A stretch of 64,000 bases of DNA from a bacterium HR40 (GTDB lineage Bacteria > Pseudomonadota > Alphaproteobacteria > Geminicoccales > Geminicoccaceae). The first letter of the stretch is position 1, and each line of letters starts with the position of its first letter. Position numbers and translations under genes: made by a program. Shown in pieces: positions 16,898 to 25,756 of the stretch. The stretch is from positions 372,001 to 436,000 of the forward strand of contig BEIQ01000002.1 in NCBI GenBank assembly GCA_002898275.1, read 5' to 3'. A model generated the notes under the pieces. It was not told the DNA's origin. It searched no databases and saw only the letters and a list, made by a program, of their open reading frames with translations.

Positions 16898-17776
16898 TCA
16901 GAAGCCGCGGGCCTGCCGAAGGTCGCCGCGGGCCTCGGCGAGCCGCCGGCGCGCCTCCTCGAGAGACAGCCCGTCGAGGCGTAGGACTGCCAGCCGGACA
17001 TCGCCCCCCGTCTCTTTCAGGGCCATGGCCGCAGCTTCCTCCCCTGCTCCGGTGAGTTCGCAGAGGATGCGAAGGGCCCGCGCCCGAAGCTTGGCGTTGG
17101 TGGGCACGACGGCCACCATGCGGCCGCGGTAGACCCGCTTGAGCCCGTACATGATGCCGGTCGACAGCAGATTGAGAGCGATCTTCTGCGCCGTACCGGC
17201 GACCATGCGGGTGGAGCCGGCGAGAAACTCCGCGCCCGTCGGCAGGGCCACCGCGTGCTCGGCTGCGGCGAGAAGCGGCGATCCGGGATTGTTGGCGATC
17301 GCGATCGTGAGCGCGCCGCGGACCCGCGCCTCGGCCTGCGCGGCGAGCACGAAAGGAGTGGTGCCGGAGGCGGCCACCGCGATGTGGACATCGGCCCTGG
17401 CCAGACCGAGGTCGGCGATTCTGGCGCGTGCCGCTGCCTCGTCGTCTTCCGCTCCCTCGATCGAAGCGGTCAGCGCCGCCTCGCCACCGGCGAGCACGAA
17501 GGCGAGGCGCTCCCGCGGCCAGGAAAACGTCGGCACGAGCTCCACCCCGTCCTGCACAGCCAGGCGCCCGGAGGTACCGGCACCGGTATAGACCAACCGG
17601 CCAGTGCCCCGACCGAGCCGCTCCGCCGCTGCCGTCACCGCGGCCTCGAGGGCCGGCAGGGCCGTCCATACCGCGGCCAAGGCCACCGTCTGCCGCTCCA
17701 ACATCGCCGCGAGACGCTCGCGCACCGGCCAGCGGTCGGCATCCTCGAACCGTTCGAGCCGGTCTTCCGTATGCAG
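16898..17776 (-). CDS. murQ: N-acetylmuramic acid 6-phosphate etherase, probable CTG start
   Basis: MurQ cleaves the lactyl ether of MurNAc-6-phosphate to GlcNAc-6-phosphate and D-lactate, linking AnmK to NagA. The SIS fold shows VYTGAGTSGRLAVQDGVE, AVAASGTTPFVLAA, IANNPGSPL and the signature STRMVAGTAQKIALNLLST. The first ordinary start codon is a GTG at 17725, but codons upstream (TEDRLERFEDADRWP) match the N terminus of the family. The frame upstream ends at a TGA and the only near-start codon between is CTG at 17776, preceded by GAGGAGGG. I therefore extend to 17776 (292 residues). If wrong, the 275-residue version from 17725 remains recognisable. Confidence 0.88.
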   Translation of the reverse strand: MHTEDRLERFEDADRWPVRERLAAMLERQTVALAAVWTALPALEAAVTAAAERLGRGTGRLVYTGAGTSGRLAVQDGVELVPTFSWPRERLAFVLAGGEAALTASIEGAEDDEAAARARIADLGLARADVHIAVAASGTTPFVLAAQAEARVRGALTIAIANNPGSPLLAAAEHAVALPTGAEFLAGSTRMVAGTAQKIALNLLSTGIMYGLKRVYRGRMVAVVPTNAKLRARALRILCELTGAGEEAAAMALKETGGDVRLAVLRLDGLSLEEARRRLAEARGDLRQARGF

Positions 17777-17845
17777 CGTACCCTCCTCTGGTCAGCTCCA
17801 GCCGGCACCACTATAGCAGTCGGCAGCGACGGTCACAGGCGGGGG

Positions 17846-18775
17846 ATGGTCCTGGCGCAAACTTGGCTCGTCGGACTCGATTGGGGCACGAGCAGTCTGC
17901 GCGCCTTCCGCATCGGGGCGAACGGCGGCGTGCTCGAGCGCCGCGAGGGACCGTGGGGCATCCTCGCGGTCGAGGGCGGCGACTTCGAGAGCAGGCTGCG
18001 GCAGTTCGTCGGCGATTGGCTCGCTGCGGCACCTCTCGCGCCCGTTCTGGCTTCGGGGATGGTGACCAGCCGCCAGGGCTGGGTGGAAGTGCCCTATCTT
18101 CCGTGTCCGGCCGGCATTGGCGAGCTCGCTGCCGCCCTCCATCCGCTCCGGCTCGCCGATGGCCGGATCCTCCACTTCGTGCCCGGCCTCGCCTGCCGCC
18201 AAGCCGGCGACGCGCCAGAAGTCATGCGCGGCGAAGAAACCCAGATCGCTGGCGCCCTCGCCAGCGGTCCGACATCCTGCCTCTTCGTGCTGCCGGGGAC
18301 CCACAGCAAGTGGGCCGAGGTCGAGAACGGCCGCGTGCAGCGCTTTTCCACCTTCATGACCGGAGAACTCTACGCGCTCCTGTGCCGACACTCGATCCTC
18401 GGTCGCGGCATGGCGGGCGAGGCCTTTCAGGCTTCCGCCTTCGAGGAAGGCGTGCGCGCCGGCCATGCGCCCGGGAAAGCCACCGGCGGCCTTCTGCATC
18501 GGCTCTTCGGGGTGCGCACCCGGGGCCTCGCGGGCGAGCTCGCCCCCGAGGCAGCGGCCTCCTTCCTCTCGGGCCTGCTCATCGGCAGCGAAATCCGCGA
18601 GGCGGAGGGCATGTATTCGACCGGTCGGGCCGTGGATCTCATCGGCAGCTTCGCGCTCGCCACGCGCTACGGACGGGCCTTCGCCCTGTTGGGTCGACCG
18701 TCGACGATCTGGCCCGAGGACCTGGCGGCGCGCGGTCACTTCGCCCTGGCTCGGGCAGCCGGGCTCGTCGGCTGA
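17846..18775 (+). CDS. dgoK: 2-dehydro-3-deoxygalactonokinase
   Basis: DgoK phosphorylates 2-keto-3-deoxy-D-galactonate with ATP in the De Ley-Doudoroff route for galactonate. The 309-residue protein carries the family N terminus LVGLDWGTSSLRAF, then GMVTSRQGWVEVPYLPCPAG, PEVMRGEETQIAGAL and LPGTHSKWAEV, in the expected order. Length is normal. The ATG at 17846 sits in a G-rich stretch that can act as ribosome binding site. It diverges from murQ with about 70 bases between. Its usual aldolase partner dgoA is not in the window; AraD1 at 27 kb and transaldolase at 0 kb are the other sugar-acid-related genes seen. Confidence 0.9.
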   Translation: MVLAQTWLVGLDWGTSSLRAFRIGANGGVLERREGPWGILAVEGGDFESRLRQFVGDWLAAAPLAPVLASGMVTSRQGWVEVPYLPCPAGIGELAAALHPLRLADGRILHFVPGLACRQAGDAPEVMRGEETQIAGALASGPTSCLFVLPGTHSKWAEVENGRVQRFSTFMTGELYALLCRHSILGRGMAGEAFQASAFEEGVRAGHAPGKATGGLLHRLFGVRTRGLAGELAPEAAASFLSGLLIGSEIREAEGMYSTGRAVDLIGSFALATRYGRAFALLGRPSTIWPEDLAARGHFALARAAGLVG

Positions 18776-18841
18776 TTCCCCCTTGCAGCGCCCACCGCTG
18801 CCGCCATGTGAGGGGTGAGGCGGCATCGGCTCGAGGACGCC

Positions 18842-21043
18842 ATGCGTCGCGGCGAGACGCTCGATTCCCTGGATCTCCTTCAGGCCCTGGCCGAACATCC
18901 AGACGTGGTCGCGCGGCCCGAGGCGGGCCGGCCGTTCGAGCTGGTCTCCGACTTCCAGCCGGCAGGGGACCAACCACAGGCGATCGCCGAGCTCACAGCC
19001 GGGCTCCAGGCAGGCGAGCGTGACCAGGTGCTGCTGGGGGTCACGGGCTCCGGCAAGACCTTCACCATGGCGCACGTCATCGCCCGGATGCAGCGGCCGA
19101 CGCTGATCCTCGCGCCGAACAAGGTGCTGGCAGCACAGCTCTACGGCGAGATGAAATCGTTCTTTCCGAACAACGCCGTAGAGTATTTCGTAAGTTATTA
19201 CGATTACTATCAGCCCGAAGCCTACGTGCCGCGTACGGACACTTATATCGAAAAGACTTCCAGCATCAACGAGCAAATCGACCGCATGCGCCACGCGGCG
19301 ACGCGCGCCCTGCTCGAGCGCGACGACGTGATCATCGTCGCCAGCGTCTCGTGCATCTACGGCATCGGCTCGCCCGAGGTCTATGCCCGGATGACGCTCA
19401 CGCTGCGCCGGGGCCAGCGAGTCGAGCGGCAGAAGCTCCTGCGCGCCCTGGTCGAGCTCCAGTATCGGCGCAACGATCTCGAATTCAGTCGGGGCGCCTT
19501 TCGGGTGCGGGGGGATGTCGTGGAAGTGTTTCCCGCCCATCTCGAGGACCGCGCTTGGCGGATTTCCCTGTTCGGCGACGAGATCGAGCACATCGTGGAG
19601 TTCGACCCGCTCACCGGGGAGAAGACGGCGAAACTGGACCAGATCCGGGTCTATCCATCGAGCCATTACGTGACGCCGAAGCCCACGCTGCAGCAAGCGA
19701 TCGAGGGGATCAAAGCGGAACTCGCCGAACGGGTCGCATGGTTTCGCGAGCGCGGGCGGCATCTCGAGGCAGAGCGGCTCGAACAGCGGACGCTCGCGGA
19801 TCTCGAGATGCTGCTGACCACCGGCTCGTGCCCCGGCATCGAGAACTACTCGCGCTATCTCACCGGACGCCGGCCGGGCGAGCCACCGCCCACTCTTTTC
19901 GAGTATCTGCCAGAGAACGCGCTCTTGTTCGTCGACGAGAGTCACGTCACGGTGCCACAACTCCAGGGCATGTATCGGGGAGACTATCAGCGCAAGTCGA
20001 CGCTCGCGGAATATGGTTTCCGGCTGCCCTCCTGCGTCGACAATCGGCCGCTCAAATTCGAGGAATGGGACGCGATGCGGCCGCAGACGATCTTCGTTTC
20101 CGCCACCCCCGGGCCATGGGAGCTGGCGCGCACGGGCGGTGCGTTCGTCGAACAGGTGATCCGCCCCACCGGCCTCGTCGATCCGCAAACGATCGTGCGG
20201 CCGGTCGAACATCAGGTGGACGATCTGCTCGCCGAATGTCGAGCCTGCGCGGCCAAGGGCCTGCGGGTCCTGGTGACCGTTCTCACGAAACGTATGGCCG
20301 AAGACCTCGCCGAGTATCTGCACGACAACGGCATCCGCGTGCGCTACATGCACTCGGACGTCGACACCCTCGAGCGTATCGAGATCGTGCGCGATCTGCG
20401 GCTCGGCAAATTCGATGTGCTCGTGGGCATCAACCTGCTCCGCGAGGGGCTCGACATTCCGGAATGCGGCCTCGTCGCCATCCTCGATGCCGACAAGGAG
20501 GGCTATCTCCGTTCCGAGACTTCCCTCATCCAGACCATCGGCCGCGCGGCGCGCAATGTCGAGGGACGAGCCATCCTTTACGCCGACCGCATGACCAAGT
20601 CGCTCGAGGCGGCCATCCGCGAGACCGAGCGGCGGCGAAAAAAGCAGCTTGCTTGGAACGAGGCCCACGGGATCACGCCGCAGTCGGTAAAGAAGCAGAT
20701 CGGGGACATCCTCGAGGGTGTCTACGAGCGCGATTACGTGACCGTCGATCTCGGTCTCGGCAGCTCTCTGCGGTTGGCCGAGGGCGATCTCGAGGCCCAC
20801 ATCGCGGCGCTCGAAAAGCGCATGCGCGAACATGCGGCCAATCTCGAATTCGAGGAAGCCGCACGGATCCGCGACGAGATCCGCCGGCTCGAGGCGCATC
20901 GACTGGGACTGGACCTGCCGGGCGTGCCGGCGCGGGGCGAAAAGACCGAGGGACGACCGCAGGAGCGCAATTTGCGGGAAAAGAAGCGGCGCCTCGCGGA
21001 GGCGAAGAAGAAGGCGCGCAGCCGTCGGCGTCGGGGAGCGTGA
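18842..21043 (+). CDS. uvrB: Excinuclease ABC subunit B
   Basis: UvrB verifies damage in nucleotide excision repair and loads UvrC. The 733-residue protein has the Walker A motif GVTGSGKT (66-73), the strand-separating hairpin region [19 protein letters not shown], the DEAD-type box LLFVDESH, helicase motifs such as [15 protein letters not shown], and a C-terminal UVR domain ([17 protein letters not shown]) used to contact UvrC. A basic tail rich in K and R ends the chain. I chose the ATG at 18842 (GAGG 6 bases upstream) over an in-frame GTG at 18815. No clear alphaproteobacterial LexA box (GTTC-N7-GTTC) is seen just upstream. Confidence 0.96.
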   Translation: MRRGETLDSLDLLQALAEHPDVVARPEAGRPFELVSDFQPAGDQPQAIAELTAGLQAGERDQVLLGVTGSGKTFTMAHVIARMQRPTLILAPNKVLAAQLYGEMKSFFPNNAVEYFVSYYDYYQPEAYVPRTDTYIEKTSSINEQIDRMRHAATRALLERDDVIIVASVSCIYGIGSPEVYARMTLTLRRGQRVERQKLLRALVELQYRRNDLEFSRGAFRVRGDVVEVFPAHLEDRAWRISLFGDEIEHIVEFDPLTGEKTAKLDQIRVYPSSHYVTPKPTLQQAIEGIKAELAERVAWFRERGRHLEAERLEQRTLADLEMLLTTGSCPGIENYSRYLTGRRPGEPPPTLFEYLPENALLFVDESHVTVPQLQGMYRGDYQRKSTLAEYGFRLPSCVDNRPLKFEEWDAMRPQTIFVSATPGPWELARTGGAFVEQVIRPTGLVDPQTIVRPVEHQVDDLLAECRACAAKGLRVLVTVLTKRMAEDLAEYLHDNGIRVRYMHSDVDTLERIEIVRDLRLGKFDVLVGINLLREGLDIPECGLVAILDADKEGYLRSETSLIQTIGRAARNVEGRAILYADRMTKSLEAAIRETERRRKKQLAWNEAHGITPQSVKKQIGDILEGVYERDYVTVDLGLGSSLRLAEGDLEAHIAALEKRMREHAANLEFEEAARIRDEIRRLEAHRLGLDLPGVPARGEKTEGRPQERNLREKKRRLAEAKKKARSRRRRGA

Positions 21044-21052
21044 GCGCCGGTC

Positions 21053-22255
21053 CTAGAAGGCGCCGCGCAGGGCGCCCGCGAGGGCACAGGCTGCCACCAG
21101 CGCGAGCGTCGGCGCGGCGAAGAAGCGACGGGCGGCGAACGCCGTGGCCGCGAGCACGAAGTCGGTGCGATCCTCGACCGCATGCTGCCAGACCGGATCG
21201 TAGAGGGCCGCGAGGAGCAGGCCCACGACGGCGGCATTCACGCCCGACAGCGCTCGGCCGACGAGCGGCTGGCGGCGCAGTTCGGCGAGGAAGGGTACGG
21301 TGCCCAGTACGAGGAGGAGCGAGGGCAGAAAGATCGCCACCAACGCCACGATGCCCCCGCCGACGCCGCCGGCCGGCCGAGCGACCGCACCGAGATAGGC
21401 TGCAAAAGAGAGCAGAGGTCCGGGCACCGCCTGGGCGGCACCATAGCCGGCGACGAAGAGTTCGGGAGCGACCCAGCCACGGCCGACGATCTCCCCTTGC
21501 AGCAGCGGCAGCACCACATGGCCGCCGCCGAAGATGAGCGAACCCGCGCGAAAGAAGGCGTCGAAGAGGGCCAAGAGCGGCCATCCCGCGCTCCGCGCCG
21601 CGAGCGGCAACAGGAGGAGCAAGAGGGCGAACAGCACGAGCAGGGCAAAGGCGAAGTGCCGGCCCAAGGGGGGCGCAAGCGGCCGGTCGGTGTCCCATGG
21701 GCTGTCCCCGGTGAACAGCGCCCCGACCCCCGCACCGAGGAGGATCGCCGCGATCTGGCCGGTCACGCCGGGCAAGAGGAGGACGCAGGCGAGGGCCGCG
21801 AGGGCGAGCAGGATATGGAGGCGATCGCGGCATCCCGAGCGAGCCATGAGCCACACCGCCTCGGCGACGATCGCGAAGGCAGCGATCTCGAAGCCGTCGA
21901 GCCAGGGGGCGAGCGTCTCGGGCGAGGCGAGGGAAATGCCCAGTCCGAGCAGCAGCATGGCGAGCGCCGAGGGCAGGGTGAAGCCGAGCCAGGCGCATAC
22001 AGCCCCAACGGGCCCGGCCCTGAGCAGGCCGATCGCCATCCCGACCTGGCTGCTCGCCGGCCCGGGCAGCATCTGCGAGAGGGCCATGAACTGGGCGAAG
22101 GTGGCGTCATCGAGCCAGGCGCGCCGGCGGACGAAGGTGTCATGGAAGTAGCCCATGTGGGCGACCGGTCCGCCAAAGGAGCGCAGACCCAAGCCGAAAA
22201 AGACGGCGAGGACTTCGCCCGGCCGACCCGGTCGGCGAGGGGTTGCGCCGGTCAC
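21053..22255 (-). CDS. chrA: Chromate efflux transporter ChrA
   Basis: ChrA exports chromate across the inner membrane. This 400-residue long-chain form contains two homologous CHR halves: the first has GLRSFGGPVAHMGYFHDTFV and QMLPGPASSQVGMAIG, the second has AGSLIFGGGHVVLPLLQGEIV and QAVPGPLLSFAAYLG. About 10-12 hydrophobic segments are visible. It converges with uvrB (9-base gap) and diverges from the Crp-type regulator gene. No chrB is adjacent, so resistance rather than basal transport is an inference only. The ATG start matches the family N terminus. Confidence 0.92.
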   Translation of the reverse strand: MTGATPRRPGRPGEVLAVFFGLGLRSFGGPVAHMGYFHDTFVRRRAWLDDATFAQFMALSQMLPGPASSQVGMAIGLLRAGPVGAVCAWLGFTLPSALAMLLLGLGISLASPETLAPWLDGFEIAAFAIVAEAVWLMARSGCRDRLHILLALAALACVLLLPGVTGQIAAILLGAGVGALFTGDSPWDTDRPLAPPLGRHFAFALLVLFALLLLLLPLAARSAGWPLLALFDAFFRAGSLIFGGGHVVLPLLQGEIVGRGWVAPELFVAGYGAAQAVPGPLLSFAAYLGAVARPAGGVGGGIVALVAIFLPSLLLVLGTVPFLAELRRQPLVGRALSGVNAAVVGLLLAALYDPVWQHAVEDRTDFVLAATAFAARRFFAAPTLALVAACALAGALRGAF

Positions 22256-22395
22256 CGCGACCTCCGAGCCGTGCTGGACGATGCGGCCACGATCGCCTGC
22301 TCGACGATTCTCGCCGGCTCGCGCGCACCCTTGCGCGCTGCCCCGGAGTCCGCTTCGATGGCGGCGGGGGTCCAGTCAAGCCCATCGGGCGCGAC

Positions 22396-23100
22396 GTGAC
22401 GATTGCCGACGAGCTGCTCCTCCAGGTAGCCGACAACGAATTGCTGCGCGGGGCGCGGCCGCAGACGATCGAGTTCGTTTGCGCGCGGCTGCAGCTGCGT
22501 CGCTGTGCGCCAGGACAGCTGGTGCTGGGCCAGAGCGATCCCGGTCAGCATGTCTTCCTCGTGCTGCAGGGCCGGGTACGGGTTACCCTCCATACGGCGA
22601 GCGGACGAGAGGTCGCCTTTCGCGATCTGGGCAGCGGCGAGATGTTCGGCGAGATCGCGGCGATCGACGGCGGCCCGCGCTCGGCAAGCGTGCTCGCTCT
22701 CGAGCGGAGCTGCCTCGGCGTGCTCCCTCCGACGGCCTTCCGCGAGGCCATCCAAAGGGATCCCGCGGTGGCCGACAATGTGCTGCACAAGCTCGCCCGC
22801 CTGGTGCGCTCGCTCACCGAGCGAGTCTACGAGTTCAGCCTGCCGGTCGCGACCCGCGTCGGCCACGAGCTCCTGCGACTGTGCGCGCAGGCTGGCGGCA
22901 ACGGACCGGTGGTGCTCGCACCGCCGCCGCGACATGCCGAGATCGCGAGTCGCGTGAGCACCCATCGCGAGGCTGTCTCCCGCATCTTCGCCCAGCTGCA
23001 ACGCGAGGGCTTGCTGCTGCGCCGTCCCGGCGCGCTCGTCGTACCCGACGTCGCGAAACTGCGAAGCTGGCTTGCGGAGCCCGAAGACGCCGAGTGCTGA
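22396..23100 (+). CDS. Crp/Fnr family transcriptional regulator
   Basis: A 234-residue regulator with an N-terminal cyclic-nucleotide-binding barrel and a C-terminal winged helix. The phosphate cassette is GEMFGEIAAIDGGPRSASVL, which has the glutamate and R-S pair of cAMP-binding Crp proteins. The DNA-recognition helix region is IASRVSTHREAVSRIFAQLQ. The cysteine pattern of oxygen-sensing Fnr is not present. The start is uncertain: a GTG at 22396 precedes IADELLLQVADNELL, but no good ribosome binding site is seen and a TTG further up at 22243 is possible. It diverges from chrA; control of chrA is possible but unproven. Confidence 0.82.
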   Translation: MTIADELLLQVADNELLRGARPQTIEFVCARLQLRRCAPGQLVLGQSDPGQHVFLVLQGRVRVTLHTASGREVAFRDLGSGEMFGEIAAIDGGPRSASVLALERSCLGVLPPTAFREAIQRDPAVADNVLHKLARLVRSLTERVYEFSLPVATRVGHELLRLCAQAGGNGPVVLAPPPRHAEIASRVSTHREAVSRIFAQLQREGLLLRRPGALVVPDVAKLRSWLAEPEDAEC

Positions 23101-23113
23101 CCGCGTTCCGCGC

Positions 23114-24094
23114 TCACGGGTAGCAGCCGGCGATCCGGGCCCGCAGCCGCACGAGCGCCAGGACCGTATCGATGGTCGGCGTCGGCACGCCGACGATGCG
23201 CCCGAGCTCCTGCACCGCCCCGACCAGGGCATCGATCTCCATCGGCCGACCGCGCTCGAGATCCTGCAGCATCGACGTCCGGTGCGCACCCACGGCGGCC
23301 GCACCGGCGATCCTCCGATCGACGTCGATACCGAAGCGAACCCCGAGCTTCTCGGCGATCGCCTGGGCCTCGAGCATCATCGCCCGGGCGACCTCCCGGG
23401 TGCCCGGATCGGTGCAGATGACATCGAGAGTGGCGAGAGTGAGTGCGCTGATCGGGTTGAAGCTCAGGTTTCCCCACAGCTTGACCCAGATCTCGTCGCG
23501 GATGCGCGGCCGGATCGGGGCCTTGAAGCCGGCCGCGATCAGCGCCTTCGACAGGCGCTCGACCCGCTCGCTGCGGACACCCGTGGGCTCACCCAGGACG
23601 AAGCGGTCGCCGTCGACGAGCCGGATCACTCCGGGCGAGGGCACCTCGGCGGCCGGATAGACCACGCAGCCGATCACGCGCCCGGGCCCGATCCTTTCCC
23701 ATTGCACGCCGCCCGGATCGACCGATTCGAGCCGCCGCTCGCCATAGGGACTGTCGAGGCCGTAGAAATACCACCAGGGAACGCCATTGACCGCCATGAC
23801 CACGGCGGTCTCGGGCGCGAGAAGGGGTTGCATGGCCTCGACCACCCGCGGCACGGCGTTGGCCTTGAGGGTGACGATCACATAGTCCTGTGGCCCGAGC
23901 TCCGTCGGATCGTCGGTCGCCCGCACCGGAACCGTGAAGGTCTCCTCGGGCGTCTCGAGGGTGAGTCCCCGCTCCCGCATGGCGGCGAGGTGCGGCCCGC
24001 GAGCGACGAGCGACACCTCGCCAACGCCGGCGCGCACCAGGCGTGCCGCGAGCAGGCCACCGATGGCGCCGGCGCCATAGATCGCGATCCTCAC
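23114..24094 (-). CDS. panE: 2-dehydropantoate 2-reductase family protein
   Basis: A 326-residue ketopantoate reductase (PanE/ApbA) homologue, which uses NADPH to reduce 2-dehydropantoate to pantoate for coenzyme A. The N-terminal Rossmann motif is GAGAIGG (8-14). The central segment GFKAPIRPRIRDEIWVKLWG holds the catalytic lysine, followed by NLSFNPISALT. The C-terminal helical domain contains HRTSMLQDLERGRPMEIDAL, typical of the family. Translation starts at a GTG that overlaps the stop of the upstream AMP-ligase as GTGA, so the two are translationally coupled. Because of that pairing a paralogous hydroxyacid role is possible. The panC end at the right edge is not linked to it. Confidence 0.85.
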   Translation of the reverse strand: MRIAIYGAGAIGGLLAARLVRAGVGEVSLVARGPHLAAMRERGLTLETPEETFTVPVRATDDPTELGPQDYVIVTLKANAVPRVVEAMQPLLAPETAVVMAVNGVPWWYFYGLDSPYGERRLESVDPGGVQWERIGPGRVIGCVVYPAAEVPSPGVIRLVDGDRFVLGEPTGVRSERVERLSKALIAAGFKAPIRPRIRDEIWVKLWGNLSFNPISALTLATLDVICTDPGTREVARAMMLEAQAIAEKLGVRFGIDVDRRIAGAAAVGAHRTSMLQDLERGRPMEIDALVGAVQELGRIVGVPTPTIDTVLALVRLRARIAGCYP

Positions 24095-25629
24095 TCCACC
24101 AGCCCCAGTCGCTGGGCAAGCCCCAGCCGCTGCAGCTTGCCGGTGGCACCCTTCGGGATCTCGGTCACGAACACGAACTTCCGCGGCACCTTGAAGTCGG
24201 CGAGGCGCTCGGCGGCGAACCGACGCAGCTCGTGTTCGTTCACCTCGGCCCCGTCGGCCAGCACCACCGCCGCGGCCACCTCCTCGCCGAGTTTCGGATG
24301 CGGCAGGGCGAAGGTCACCACTTGCCGTACCGCAGGGTGCTCCATGAGCACATTGTCGACCTCGAGCGGCGACACCTTCTCGCCGCCGCGGTTGATGATC
24401 TCCTTGATGCGTCCGGTGATGGTGAGATAGCCGTCGGCATCGAACCGGCCCTGGTCACCAGTGCGGAACCAGCGCCGGCCCTCGGCCTCGAAGAAGGCCT
24501 CGGCATTGGCCTTGGGATGGCTCTCGTAGCCCGGGGTGACATTGGGGCCCGAGATCGCCACTTCCCCCTCCTCGCCTGCCGGAAGGAAGCGCCCCGAGGG
24601 GTCGGCGATGCGCACGAGCGGCCCCGCCGGCACGCCCACCGAACCCGGCTTGCGGGGCCGCGGCGGCAGCGGATTGCTGGTCATCTGGTGGGCGGCTTCG
24701 GTCATGCCGTAGGATTCGATCACCGGACAGCCGAAGGTCGCCTCGAGCTCCCGCATCACCTGCGGCGGCAGCGAGGCCGAGCTCGAGCGGATGAGTCTGA
24801 GGCGACGGCGCTCGACGATCTCGGGGTTGCGCGCCGCCCGGGCGAGCACCGCCTGGTGCATGGTCGGCACGGCAGTGTACCAACTCGCCCGCGATTCATC
24901 GAGCCAGCGGAAGAAACGGATCGCGTCAAAGCCGGGGGTGGCGAAGATGCTGCCGCCGGCCGCGAGGGAGCTCGCCACCGCGGCGACCAAGCCGTGAATG
25001 TGGAAGAGCGGCATCACGTTGAGGACCCGGTCTGCGGGCGAAAGGGCGAGGGCTTCGCCGATGTGCCGGGTGGAGGCGACGATGTTGCGGTGGAGCAAGG
25101 GCACGATCTTCGGGCGCGAGGTCGTGCCCGAGGTGTGCAGCACGAGCGCCACATCCTCCGCCTCGGCCGGACCTGGACGCGCGGCACGCGGGGCTCCTCC
25201 CCCCTCCTCGGGCTCGAGCTCGAACCATCCAGCCGGCGCCCCGGCCGGCACCCGCAGGCGCAGCACCCGCGCGCCGTGCCGGCGGGCAACCGCGAGCGCC
25301 GGTGTCTCCATCCCTTCCGCCACCACCAGGGCGCGGGCGCCGAGATCGGAAATGTAGAACGCGAACTCCTCTTCCCGGTACGCCGGGTTGAGCGGCGCGG
25401 TGGTGGCGGCACTCGCCATCGCCACGAAGGCCGTCGCCATCTCGGGGCCATTCGGCAGCACGATCGCCACGCGGTCGCCGCGGCCGATGCCGAGGGCGTT
25501 GAGCCGCTCGACAGTGCGATCGCAAAGATCGCGCAAGCTCGCATAGTCGAGCGTCTCCCGCTCGGGCGCGAGCACCGCCGGTGCGTCGCCCGGCTTACCT
25601 TCGAGCAAACCGCGGATGGTTTCCAGCAT
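24091..25629 (-). CDS. AMP-dependent acyl-CoA synthetase, Pcs60/AAE3-like
   Basis: A 512-residue adenylate-forming ligase that activates a carboxylate to acyl-AMP and then CoA thioester. The ATP loop is HTSGTTSRPK, the acyl-binding motif ESYGMTEAAHQM, and the hinge GRIKEIINRGGEKV; the C-terminal catalytic lysine is in PKGATGKLQRL. The stretches VPLLHRNI, SSSASLPPQVM and MTSNPLPPR closely resemble yeast Pcs60 and plant AAE3, which are oxalyl-CoA synthetases. Oxalate is therefore a candidate substrate, but neighbouring formyl-CoA transferase or oxalyl-CoA decarboxylase genes are absent. It is cotranscribed with panE through a four-base overlap. Confidence 0.86.
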   Translation of the reverse strand: MLETIRGLLEGKPGDAPAVLAPERETLDYASLRDLCDRTVERLNALGIGRGDRVAIVLPNGPEMATAFVAMASAATTAPLNPAYREEEFAFYISDLGARALVVAEGMETPALAVARRHGARVLRLRVPAGAPAGWFELEPEEGGGAPRAARPGPAEAEDVALVLHTSGTTSRPKIVPLLHRNIVASTRHIGEALALSPADRVLNVMPLFHIHGLVAAVASSLAAGGSIFATPGFDAIRFFRWLDESRASWYTAVPTMHQAVLARAARNPEIVERRRLRLIRSSSASLPPQVMRELEATFGCPVIESYGMTEAAHQMTSNPLPPRPRKPGSVGVPAGPLVRIADPSGRFLPAGEEGEVAISGPNVTPGYESHPKANAEAFFEAEGRRWFRTGDQGRFDADGYLTITGRIKEIINRGGEKVSPLEVDNVLMEHPAVRQVVTFALPHPKLGEEVAAAVVLADGAEVNEHELRRFAAERLADFKVPRKFVFVTEIPKGATGKLQRLGLAQRLGLVE

Positions 25630-25756
25630 GCGTCCTCCCCCTCTCGCACAGACGCAGCTGCGAGATTGCCGCCAGCGGCCGCGGAGACAAGCGGTTTTCC
25701 CCGCTGTGCAGCGCCCTATGTGGCGGGATGGCGAGACCGGAGGGAGGAGCGAAGCG

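Noticed and set aside
17725-17725. GTG at 17725 as the MurQ start
   Set aside because: It would remove a family-conserved N-terminal stretch; kept only as the fallback start.
17792-20899. Very long open frame on the minus strand opposite dgoK and uvrB
   Set aside because: It is antisense to certain genes and has low-complexity, histidine- and arginine-rich sequence without motifs. GC-rich coding DNA routinely leaves such stop-free antisense frames.
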